DNA from: Phoebastria nigripes
Taxonomy: Eukaryota; Chordata; Aves; Procellariiformes; Diomedeidae
Assembly (NCBI GenBank): GCA_035582835.1
Contig: JAYKAV010002791.1
Location: 479,042 to 543,041, forward strand
Reading direction: 5' to 3'
DNA: 64,000 nucleotides
Made by a program: the position numbers and the translations under genes
Notes under the pieces: model-generated
The model's input: the letters and a program-made list of their open reading frames with translations, nothing else
Database searches by the model: none
Told to the model about the DNA's origin: nothing
Shown here: in pieces, positions 49,249 through 59,382 of the stretch
Position numbering within the stretch: position 1 is the first letter of the stretch
Layout of the letters: each line of letters opens with the position of its first letter

Positions 49249-52094
49249 TGGCTGCAGCCACCGAGGCTGGGGAGAAAGGGGGAACGCATCCAAGAGCTGG
49301 CAAGTCTCAGGTTAGCATCGCAGCAGCTGTACCGCAGTTTCTGCAAACAATTAGTAATGAAAGGAGCCTGTTCTTGTCGATGCATCCGAAGGGGCCTCAA
49401 CATTTTTAATAGTCCCTTTGTTTGCCCATCAGGCTACTCCCTCACAACATTAATTTTATCCTCTTTCAAGTAAAGCTGTTTTACTGCACACATTTGAGGC
49501 GCGTTTGCAGTCCCAGCTCCAAAGCAAATAGATGGTGCGTACTGCCGCATTCAGCTGCCTGTGCACACCACATCTCCGCGGAAACAACTTCTGCAGTTTG
49601 CCCCAGGTATCCCTCTGATAAGCAGCAGAAGAAATGTCTTCCCAAAACACTGATGTTTTCCCTGGAGACTGCTGATCAGAGTCTTTTCCTACCATAACCG
49701 AGATCCAGCGATAAAGAGGAAATATGGTCTTAGGACAACATAAGCAGAACCACATGCTCCTCTACAATTCAAGATTTTAATAACTCCTTAAGAGTACACG
49801 TAAAAATACGTAGTGTAGGGCAGATGTTAACTCCCATATTTCAAGGTGCTCTTTTACATGGAGAAAGAGAATCTAAAGGGAGTAAATTACTCCTTTAAGA
49901 TAAGTGTCCTTATTTGCGTTACCTGAATTCAGTAAAGATTTAGATAAGTCTCTGCTCAGAACATAAATATAGACATTTGCCAATAAAAAGAAAGGCCAGC
50001 AATCAAAAATGGAAAGAAATGACAAAGCAAATTATTCAAAAGTCAAACCCACACCTCCCATAGACAGCAGTCTATTAGAAAAGGGCTAACATACAATCAC
50101 TAAACTCATTAGAGGAAAGAGGAATTAAACTAATTATCATATAATACTGCTCATTAGAGGAATACTGTATGATCCTCCCATTCCAGCGATTTCCTATACT
50201 AATTTACAAGCAAGAGACAATTTTCTTAAACAAGTGGTTGATACAAATGATGCCTTTTCCCAAAAGTTAAAAGCCAAGCCCCTTTGGAAGTTCAGCAAAG
50301 ATTTCTGAATAGAGACTTCCCTTTAGCCCCCAAGTTACAGGAGCCTGATGTACAGGATGGCCAACATTTAGTTTGGCCTTTGACAGGTTTAAGACCTGGC
50401 GTCCCACAAAGATAGAAATCAGAGCATTCTACCACTGGCAAGGGAGACTTCGCAGCAAATAATTCAAGATAATTACACTTAAATGCATTCCCATTGCTTG
50501 ATGATACTGATTCATTCTTTGCATGAAGCGTGCAGCAAAACAAAACCAGATGTTTACCTTCTGATGTAACTTTATATGCCAAAAAAGCAGCTTAAAGCCC
50601 TGAAGTAACAATGTCTTATAATATTTAATGGAACGGCTGGCAAGGTGATCCCACTTGTAAAACTGGGTGCCACCAATATCTCAACTCTCCTGCAGTCAAA
50701 AAGAACACACAAGTGTAAGCGAGAGTGGGTGTTCTGCAAGTACCCCTGTATGCTTTGAGATCTGGTACTCTGAGACCATAATCTGAATTTCATGTGCTAT
50801 AATCAGAGGTAGAGAGGTTATACCACCTACATACACGGCTCTTATCTTTCATTATGAAAGATTTTTAGTGTGTGATTTCTTGCTTCTGATGATGTTGATC
50901 TTTGCATTACACCCAGGGAAATACTTATGTCAGAAAAATCACAAATAATTAAGTTCCCTTACTTAAGCAGATTTAGACATACTGAACTAGCACAGCTTTA
51001 TGGTCCAGGATCAGGGTAGATAGTTATCCTAAGGCAGAAAAAGCAACAGAAATATTTTAGATAGATTTATATTTGGCACTCCTTTTTTTAGGGCTGGTAG
51101 GAGCTGATGTTTGGCATATCACCACCTGGCTATATATCACCTTCAGAATTAAAGACCTTCAGACCTTGCAGATTCTTTGCTGGTTTACTGCTTTCTATCC
51201 TTGCCTTCATCAAGAGGTGCTCAGAAGCATTCCTGATGCTGTGAAGTTTGATTTGTCTGAAGGGGAGGATGGCATGAAATTTAAAGATCTTATATTCCAC
51301 GGTCACAGAAGAATAAGATGTTTTAAAAAAACAGCATCTCTGTAGATCTACAGGATAGCACCCTGGATAAAGAGACTGGCACATTTCTGGAAAACCAAGA
51401 AACTCCCCACCCTTGCTCCCCAACTACTTTTTTTTTTTTCTTTCTTTTAAGTGCTGCCTGCTTCAAATACAGACTTAAAAGTTTTTCCATGTATGTAACT
51501 CTTCATCTTACAAAGATACAAAGCAGAGCAAAACAGATCAAACAACACTTACTTATCTTCACACCGTCCAGAAACTGCTTTCCACTTTGTAGGAAGCACC
51601 AACACCCAACTCGCTTTTCTCCTCCAGGAAAATTTTTACAGAAGCACAAGGCATGTACCTACACCAGTCACACTAACAGTAGGCTTTAAAGCATGATGCC
51701 AATGCAATACTGGGGGAAAAATAACTCAGGAGTTTGAGTTAGAAAGAAACTGCTAAAATATAGGCATTGGGCTTTATGTATTGGGTTTGCATGGCAAGGT
51801 TTTGGTAGCGGGGGGGCTACAGGGGTGGCTTCTGTGAGAAGCTGCTAGAAGCTTCCCCTATGTCCAACAGAGCCAATGCCAGCTGGCTCCAAGATGGACC
51901 TGCTGCTGGCCAAGGGCGAGCCCATCAGTGATGGTGGTAGCACCTCTGGGATAACAAAGGGGGGGGGGAAAAACCCTGCAAAACAGCAATTGCAGCCGGA
52001 GAGAGGAGTGAGAATATGTGAGAGAAACAACTCTGCAGACNCCAAGGTCAGTGGAGAAGGAGGGGGAGGAGGTGCTCCAGGCACCAGAGCAGAG

Positions 52095-52456
52095 ATTCCC
52101 CTGCAGCCCCTGGTGAAGACCGTGGTGAGGCAGGCTGTCCCCCTGCAGCCCATGGAGGTCCACGGTGGAGCAGATATCCACCTGCAGCCCATGGAGAACC
52201 TCACGCCAGAGCAGGTGGATGTGCCCGAAGGAGGCTGTGACCCATGGGAAGCCTGCGCTGGAGCAGGCTCCTGGCAGGACCTGTGGACCAGTGGAGAGAG
52301 GAGCCCATGCTAGAGCAGGTTTGCTGGCAGGACTTGTGACCCCGTGGGGGACCCACACTGGAGCAGCTCGTGAAGAATTGCAGCCTGTGGTAAGGACTCA
52401 CATCACAGCAGTTCGTGAAGGACTGTGTCCCATGGGAGGGACCGCACACTGGAGGA
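52095..52456 (+). repeat. Diverged minisatellite within the LTR
   Basis: Units of about 40-60 bp recur, each with a GGAGCAG-like core (near 52164, 52210, 52260, 52313 and 52353) preceded by a CCCATGG or CCCGTGG word. Copies are diverged and of uneven length. The array lies upstream of the poly(A) signal, so it is in U3 and could carry repeated factor sites. It is GC-rich compared with the host sequence on both sides. Confidence 0.7.
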
Positions 52457-52680
52457 GGGGAAGAGTGTGAGGAGTCCTCCCCCTGAGGAGGAAGGAGCAG
52501 CAGAGACAATGTGTGATGAACTGACCACAACCCCCATTCCCCATCCCCCTGTGCTGCTGGAGGGGAGGAGGTAGAGAAAATCGAGAGCAAAGTTGAGCCT
52601 GGGAAGAAGGGTGGGGTGGGGGGAAAGTGTTTTAAGATTTCGTTTTTATTTCTCATTATCCTACTCTGATTTTGATTGGT

Positions 52681-52686
52681 AATAAA
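52681..52686 (+). promoter_or_regulatory. LTR poly(A) signal AATAAA
   Basis: The hexamer is followed within 60 bases by a T/GT-rich stretch (TCTGTTTTGCCCGTG), as expected for a downstream element. The overlapping ATTAAACT echoes the ATTAAAC used by the other LTR family in the window. Confidence 0.6.
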
Positions 52687-52756
52687 TTAAACTAATTTCC
52701 CCAAGTCAAGTCTGTTTTGCCCGTGATGGTAACTGGTGAGTGATCTCTCCCTGTCC

Positions 52757-52773
52757 TTATCTCGACCCACGAG
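52757..52773 (+). promoter_or_regulatory. Shared U5 motif of the long LTR
   Basis: TTATCTCGACCCACGAG matches 15 of 17 bases with the reverse complement of 55936-55952. It lies 98 bp from the LTR 3' end, against 105 and 103 bp in the other two LTRs. The rest of the two families is hardly alignable, so the motif appears specially conserved. Confidence 0.55.
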
Positions 52774-53236
52774 CCTTTCATTATATTTTCTCTCCCCTGT
52801 CCAGCTGAGGAAGGGAGTGATACAGCAGCTTTGGTGGGCACCTGGCATCCAGCCAGGGTCAACCTGCCNCATTTTATTAAACTAAAAAAAAATTTGTTAT
52901 TGTAGCAAATATATATATTGAAGGCACATACTAGATTTACTGTCAGAGTCTCTACATAACAGAGAAAAAAATGCAGGCTTTCATAAGTATAGATCATACT
53001 AGTGAGAGCTAGTATGTATAGAAAAAAGGTAGGATCGACACAAGATGGACTGTGGGTTCAACTTTAGCTGGTTAGTCTTGGCACAGAAGTTGCGAGGTGA
53101 TGTTGAATGGATACAGAAAAAGACCCAAACAAGAGGAGCATAACACTGACATCAAGGCCTCTGAAAATGAATTTCGTTTCTGCTGCAAGGAGAAAGTAAG
53201 ATTTCCCATAAGATAACCCCTACTGCTTAAAAGCAA

Positions 53237-53264
53237 CTTTCCAACTTTGTCAGAAGTTGGAAAG
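53237..53264. repeat. Perfect 11-bp stem hairpin
   Basis: CTTTCCAACTT (53237-53247) pairs exactly with AAGTTGGAAAG (53254-53264) around the six-base loop TGTCAG. It is the longest perfect short-loop stem I noticed in the window. The stem is too short for a typical microRNA precursor and the flanks do not extend the pairing. Confidence 0.6.
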
Positions 53265-53959
53265 CAACAACTAGAAACTTACTTATCTGAAAGTTAAGGA
53301 ATCAGTGTTAAACCATGGGGATTTCCCACCTTTATCAAATGCACCTCTCCATTCAGGCCATCAGTTTCTGGACATAAAAGCCTCCAGCAACAAAGCAAGG
53401 AAGGCTCTTGAGAAGATGATGCCTCTAGGTCAAGTTAAAGCACCCGAGTCACACTCTTATGGAGCATCCTCACCAGTTCACTATTTCTCGAACATGATCG
53501 CTTTCCAGACAGATCACAGGAATGAACCTATTGCCCCACACTTTACCAAGCATATAGTCAAGGTGACAGGGGAGGACAAGACACTGAAGCAGAAGCAACC
53601 CTTGGAGAGTGTTTGGCTGATCCTGAGTCCTTCTGTATAACTTTATTACCATTTTCAAAATTTGTGACCAGTGAGCACTCAACAGCATTTTCAACATACA
53701 GAGACTCCCTACTGCACGTTTATGACAACCATCCGCTCTGGTTTGCTCCAGCTGCCAGAAGAGCTCAGCAGGATGGTGAGACAGAAGAAGAGCAAGTAGA
53801 CTCCTGAGGCCCCACTCAAGGGCTGTCTCCAAGGAACAGTCACCAGAATTAAACCCTGGGTAAAAATACAGACACTACATCCGGATACTCCCAGATGTCC
53901 CTACCAAACTCATCTGTTCTGCGAGGCGCCACACAGACACACAACGGGTGTCTCCTTTC

Positions 53960-54110
53960 CTCAGAAGTTTACAGTCTAACTATAATAGCATGGGCCTACG
54001 TACAGAGACACGAAGCGATTTACTAAGGTTACAAAGGAGGTCAGTGGCAGAGGTAGACATCAAACCTGAGCCTCGGCGGTCTCTGTGTAATCTGTCTGTC
54101 CATTGAACTT
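53960..54110 (-). mobile_element. MIR-like SINE fragment
   Basis: The plus strand reads AAGTTTACAGTCTAAC, then GATTTACTAAGGTTACAAAG, then AGGTCAGTGGCAGAGGTAGA, then CAAACCTGAGCC. This order matches the reverse complement of MIR-type CORE-SINEs ('gagcttacagtcta', 'gacttgcccaaggtcacac', 'agtcagtggcagagc', 'gaacccagg'). It is diverged and its ends are approximate. Confidence 0.6.
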
Positions 54111-54817
54111 TGCCGGCTGTTAAGCACAAGGATACACGACAGAGCAAAAGCCCCTGGTGAACTCACATCAAACCAGTCAAGACTGAGTAACAGGAAAGCT
54201 TGGTACTGGAGACAAGACAGACACAGAAGCAGAAACAAAACCCACAGTCCAGCAGTGCAAGACGTGGCCAAAGGTGGGGTTTTTTCTGTGAAAGACAATA
54301 AGGAAAAGATTTTCTTCAGGCTTTTCCACACACACAGATAAAGTACACATAGCTGTGAGATGTAACTAACACACAGCTGGCCTCGAGCAGTTTTAATCAA
54401 AGTATTAATACAACTTATAGAAAGCATAGCTTTACATTAAAGGTTATCACAGTTACTCACTCATACATTTCCATTATTTCAGCCCATTTCTCTGGTAATG
54501 CTATTAGCAAAGGCACAGGAAATCATCACCAAACACACAAAAAGAAACTGTAATGAATAGCAAAGACTCAAAGTATGTTTGTCTGGTCTTTCTAAGACAG
54601 TTCTTAAATTGTCACAATCCAGTCAAGACTGGAAATGGAGATTCTAAATACACTGAAATAAAAACAATTCTACAAGAACCCCAAACCTAAATAAAGACAG
54701 CAACATCTACTTGAATTTCATCCAACTGGATTTTCAACCTTTGTGTGTGAATTACTTCTGAGTAAAGTCAGGAGAATGGCTCTTTGGTGGCAAGGAAGGT
54801 AACATTAACATTCAGAA

Positions 54818-54851
<34 letters not shown>
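54818..54851. repeat. T27 followed by A7
   Basis: Twenty-seven T are followed directly by seven A and a short CA-rich run (ACACACAGACACACACAGAC). On the minus strand this would be a poly(A) tract, but no retroposed body is recognisable beside it. Confidence 0.7.
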
Positions 54852-55935
54852 TACACACAGACACACACAGACTATTTCTAAGACAAACAGGCAACATAAA
54901 TAAGGTGCATTTCAAAAAGATGTCAACGAGCTCAGGACCAAAAGCACAGATATGATAATTACTCCCCATGTGTCCTGCTCAGAGTTTACATTTGGAGTTT
55001 CCTTAAATTAGAGACACATTTTAGCAGTTATGCATGCCCTTGTGCTTCATGGGGAGCATCTTGTCTGTACAGAAGGGAGCCCCTTCTCATATACACGCTG
55101 AAGCAGTGCCCTTTCAGCAGAAGCTTAACTTGCTTTAGCAAATACTGCCAAGAAAATCTACCTTAAGGCATGGGGGGCATGGAATATCAAAATGACGAGT
55201 CAGCAGAAGACTTATTCTGAGCTAGCATCAAACACGAAAGAGAAAATTCACCGTCTCCACCAATCCTCCTCTAGACCTGCCGAGCCCGACCAGTCTTCCC
55301 AGTCTCTGTGGCAACAGACTGCAGCCATCAGACCAGGTGGGGAAGAAAAAAGGATCACATCTCGAGGAGGCCCGGGCCCTTTCCCCACCTGCCAGCTGAA
55401 TGACATATCTGTTCTCGAAAACACCTCTGTTATTCCACATTTACACTCAGGACACTACTCACCTCTTCCCTGAAAATGAAGAGTATCTTCAGAAGTGTGC
55501 TTCTACCATTTATTTTTTCTTTTCTCTTGTTTATGTCTTACACCTTGAGCATCACTAATATGTGCCACAAATCAGGGGTAAAGAGCAGTAGTTGTCTCCA
55601 GGCCAGCTCACCAGGCCTAATTTATTATGGAATTTAGATTCCCTATAGTACAATCCCTTCCTTTAGGTGACATACACCTAAAAGCCATACTGCCATAACA
55701 TCCACAGGCGTCCAAATACCAATCAATAGCTGCATCACTTTATTTCCACAAAGATAGCAATTAGAAGAATTAATCTAAAATAAAGCTTATACATAGACTC
55801 ACCTAAATACGTCAGAATAAACTTACTAGCTGTCACGTTTTAACCCCAGCCAGCAACTAAGCACCACACAGCTGCTCACTCACTCCCCCCCACAAAGGGA
55901 TGGGGGAGAGAATCGGAAGAGTAAAAGTGAGAAAA

Positions 55936-55952
55936 CTCGTGGCTTGAGATAA
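55936..55952 (-). promoter_or_regulatory. Shared U5 motif of LTR copy 2
   Basis: On the minus strand this reads TTATCTCAAGCCACGAG, 105 bp from the LTR 3' end and just after the ATTAAA signal. It corresponds to 3555-3571 and to 52757-52773. Confidence 0.55.
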
Positions 55953-56143
55953 AGACAGTTTAATAGGTAAAGCAAAAGCCATGCACACAAGNAAAGCAAA
56001 ACAAGGAATTCATTCACTACTCCCCATGGGCAGGCAGGTGTTCAGCCATCTCCAGGAAAGCAGGGCTCCATCACACATAACGGTTACTTGGGAAGACAAA
56101 TGCCATCACTCCGAACGTGCCCCCTTCCTTCTTCTTCCCCCAG

Positions 56144-56150
56144 CTTTATA
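56144..56150 (-). promoter_or_regulatory. LTR TATA-like box
   Basis: The minus strand reads CATATAAAGC about 180 nt upstream of the ATTAAA poly(A) signal, a sensible U3/R arrangement. The aligned part of copy 1 has lost these bases (there ATTGCTGAGCACC stands in place of the box). Confidence 0.5.
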
Positions 56151-58079
56151 TGCTGAGCATGACGCCATATGGTATGGAATNTCCCTTTGGTCAGTTGGGG
56201 TCAGCTGTCCCAGCCGTGTCCCCTCCCAGCTTCTTGTGCACCCCCCAGCCAACTCACTGGTGGGGTGGTGTGAGGAGCAGAAAAGGCCTTGACTCTGTGC
56301 AAGCACTGCTCAGCAATAACAAAAACATCCCTGAATTATCAACACTGTTTCCAGCACAAATCCAAAACATAGCCTCATACTAGCTTCTATGAAGAAAATT
56401 AACTCTACCCCAGCCAAAACCAGCACATTAGCACAGACAAGCTGTTTATTAGCTACCTGTGAAATCTTTGCCCATCTGCATGTAAACTAGTATTACTCTT
56501 CAAGTACTCCGTTTTCTTTCCAATCCACATGATTTGTAGACCAAGGTGTTTTTATACACTGGACAGTACTAGGGTTCAGTTTCCTTTTACCAGAGGTTAT
56601 AAATTTGACTAGACAGCAACAATTGCTTTTTAATCTAAGCAAACTGATCTGTCAGAGGCAATCAGTATGGTGAAGCTATCCCAGGAGAATCCTAATAATC
56701 CCGATGAATCACTCAGCGCTGTATGAAACTCAGTTGAACTCTTGGCACAGAATGTCACAAGCACTTAATGCAGCAAGAACATACAGCTGCAAACAGCGGG
56801 CTCGGGGACACATGCCTGCACAGTGTTTGCACTCATGCTGAAATTCTACACCTTTTGGTATTAATCGGTTTCTAATCATATTAGCATAACTTTTTTTTTT
56901 TAATTTTTTTCCATGAGAAATTGTTAACACACATTTAGAGATATTATTTGCTATTCCCATCAATGGGTACATGTTACATTCAGAGAAAATGGTCCAGAAA
57001 AATCTGGATGAGAAATTGGAAGGGTTGTGTTGTAAGAGAAAATATAGCAATATACAGTAGACAATGACATGAGGAGACCAAAATGGATGGAAGACACTGA
57101 TTTCAGAGGAAATATTTCAATGGACCATTGCAGCCCTTCTCATTGGTGTTTTGAGCCTATCTGTACCATTTCAAACATACTAAGTAAGCATTTTAAAAAT
57201 AATGTGCTCNAACTAAATTACATGCCAGGTATGGAAAGACAGGCAATAATGCCATTTTTTAAACCCAAACTAAAGGTGCATAGGAAACCCATTCTATTTT
57301 AACTCAAATTTTATTGATTTATTCTATTAGTTCGAATTACATGCAGATTTTTATAATTGCAACTAGAAATACTGCTTTATACACATAACTCAAAATGTTT
57401 CAATCTACCTAACTGTATAGAGCTATTTTCAAATGAAACTAAGTATAAGAGTAAGCCAGTAACCTTATACTAGGTTTCCTTATGTGGTTTGATTCTTACT
57501 GCCTAAGCTACAGCTAGTCCCACAGAAGTATATTAACTCTGTTACTGTCCTTAGAGAGTAAAAAAAATGTTGAATTGACAAGTGTGTCTATAAAACATAT
57601 ATCACAGTCTCTAGTCTATCAGCTGTATGATTATCTATAGTAAGTCTAGGTATAAACAGATGTTCTGACTTGAAAAGCACTTACCTTTACAACTCAAGAA
57701 TCCCTGAGGAAGTTTCATCTAGTTGATTTAAAGCTTTGGTTCTTAACATCCGTTTAGTAGTTGGCCAATTTTACTCCTCAACTGGAAAAATACTGTTCTA
57801 TGGACATGCGAAAAAATCTTAGTAACAACAGCTGCATATACAAACTACTGATTTGCTCATAATTTCAACAGGCTAATTGAAAACCCACCCACTATTTCAA
57901 AATGAAGGTAAGGAAAACACAAACATACATGCAAAATCCCCAACTACAAGGCTAAAACTGAAAGCCTACTTTACTTAATCTATACAAAAATCATCCAGTT
58001 AGTAGCACTAATAGAGGAAAACAAAATCTCCACAGCCTAAAACACTCTGGTACGTAGCATTTTACTATAATCATACTAA

Positions 58080-58210
58080 TAATATTGTATATATATTTTA
58101 AAGATATTATATATAATTAAAATGCTTTGGGTTTATGTAATGTATATATTTTATATATATTGTTGTTTTATACTTATTTAAATATTTATTGTTATATCTT
58201 ATATATAATA
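58080..58210. repeat. AT-rich TATATA tract
   Basis: About 130 bases contain only a handful of G or C, with repeated TATATATTTTA and TATATAA words. It resembles the tract at 17277-17376 in composition but is less regular. Confidence 0.65.
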
Positions 58211-59346
58211 TAGCATGGAAAATATACAGAAAGAGAAACTAGCCTTCAAAATCTGAAAAGCTGTCCTGCGAAAACACCTTCTTGTTCTCCACTCTTCAAC
58301 ATCTGCATCATATTCCAAAAGCTTGTGGTGGAGATAAAAGGTGCTGAACACAGATCATTATGCCTGCCTGGTAAGAATTAAGACAGGGTCATCCATTTCC
58401 TCTTACTACAGTTCATATTTATCAGTCTGTTAATTAATCAGCTGGTTTTCTTCAGGCATTCTTTCTAACATGCAAGAAAAATTCCCATAGAGATGGTACC
58501 ATCTTTGTTTTCTGATTTTCAAGCCAGGGAACTGATTACCTACTACCTGGAATAGAGGATACTAGAATGGCAGTCAGTAAAGCAAAACGTTCAATTTAAC
58601 ACTGCAGCTATTTGGCTTCCTAAAGTACCCACTCCAGAAAGACTTCCTGTAGACAGAGCTGCTCCTAGAAAATAATCTTGCATGAGAAGTAGGGATTGAC
58701 TAGCGTAAAGGTTCCCAGGCAAACAGCTGTTCCTGTGCATTATATACTGACACCATCTCAGATTTCTTCTAGAAGCTATCCTGTCGTCTTTTCCTCCTCA
58801 CATCTCTGTTGATTAATCAAGAGACTTGAGGTTGACATCAGTCATGAACCAACAACTTCTGTTTAACACGCATAAAAAGAGATTTATGTAAGGTGGGGAA
58901 AAAGAGAGAAAACAAACCTTGAAGAAGTCCTGCTTTCCACTCTGGTCTGCCAGCATTAGGCAGACATCAGACCTTACGGAAGAAGCCTTCCTCCTTAAAC
59001 TGCCAGCACTATCGTATTTGATCTCAACTTTCTCCTCTGCTTCCCCCATCACTAGGCCAGGAGGCACTATTCCTCTTTTGCCTTTTCTCCCCAGATGAAA
59101 ACCACACCCCAAAAGCTAAGATGCAGAAGCAAAATGGCAACTTGGGAAGGGAAAGAAAAAAAAACCCAACCCAAAAAACCCCAAAAAAAGAATCACAGCA
59201 AAACACCCCTATCTTTACAGATTATAAGCCCTTTAAGGTGAATATTGTCTCCGCTCTGGAAACTGTGGTGGTGCTAGAACAGGAACAAGGTATTAAGATA
59301 AGGCATTCCTTAATTCACTAGCTGTCTTCCTTCTTCATAAAGGTGC

Positions 59347-59347
<1 letters not shown>

Positions 59348-59378
<31 letters not shown>
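59348..59378 (+). repeat. Poly(A) tract, 31 bases
   Basis: An uninterrupted A31 sits between AGGTGCC and GGATTTCC. No processed-gene body or SINE is recognisable upstream and no flanking duplication is apparent. Confidence 0.7.

Positions 59379-59382
<4 letters not shown>

Larger units (their letters stand above)
44315..51770. other. Unique noncoding block
   Basis: No gene or family-level repeat is recognised. Minor sequence features are listed separately: an alternating purine-pyrimidine run near 46617, homopolymer A tracts at 47783 and 48516, and a purine tract at 49176-49248. Open frames reach 115 codons (49126-49473) only by reading through the purine tract. Confidence 0.5.
51777..52871 (+). 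mobile_element. Solo LTR with internal minisatellite (second avian ERV family)
   Basis: The element is 1095 bp, starts TGTATTGGG and ends CA (one N two bases before). It is flanked by CTTTA (51772-51776) and TTTTA (52872-52876), a 5-bp duplication with one mismatch. The first 280 bp and last 250 bp match a long LTR family I know from many neoavian genomes. A poly(A) signal AATAAA lies at 52681-52686. The U3 contains a diverged repeat array (52095-52456). A 17-bp U5 motif (52757-52773) is shared with the other two LTRs of the window. No internal viral genes are adjacent, so it is a solo LTR. Open frames of 145 codons (plus) and 166 codons (minus) across the GC-rich array are by-products. Confidence 0.9.
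52880..55825. other. Unique noncoding block between the two LTRs
   Basis: No gene is recognised. It includes a perfect hairpin (53237-53264), a MIR-like fragment (53960-54110) and a T27/A7 tract (54818-54851). The GC-richer part at 55190-55470 has open frames of 93 and 70 codons on opposite strands without similarity to known proteins. Confidence 0.5.
55831..56427 (-). mobile_element. Solo LTR of an avian endogenous retrovirus, copy 2
   Basis: The 597-bp element runs from TGTCACG to CAGCACA on the plus strand. It is flanked by CTAGC (55826-55830) and TTAGC (56428-56432), a 5-bp duplication with one transition. It is the same family as 3452-3997 and in the same orientation. The minus strand carries a TATA-like box (TATAAAG, plus 56144-56150), then about 180 nt downstream an ATTAAA poly(A) signal (plus 55959-55964), then the U5 motif at 55936-55952. 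It is thus more complete than copy 1. No viral coding region adjoins it. The small open frames over it are not genes. Confidence 0.9.

Noticed and set aside
51858..52358. Open frame of 166 codons on the minus strand and 145 codons on the plus strand
   Set aside because: Both lie inside the LTR minisatellite and include an N codon. They are open because of GC-rich repeats, not because of coding selection.
55981..56383. Open frames of 103 and 88 codons
   Set aside because: They lie in solo LTR copy 2 and its flank, contain N codons and match the LTR itself.
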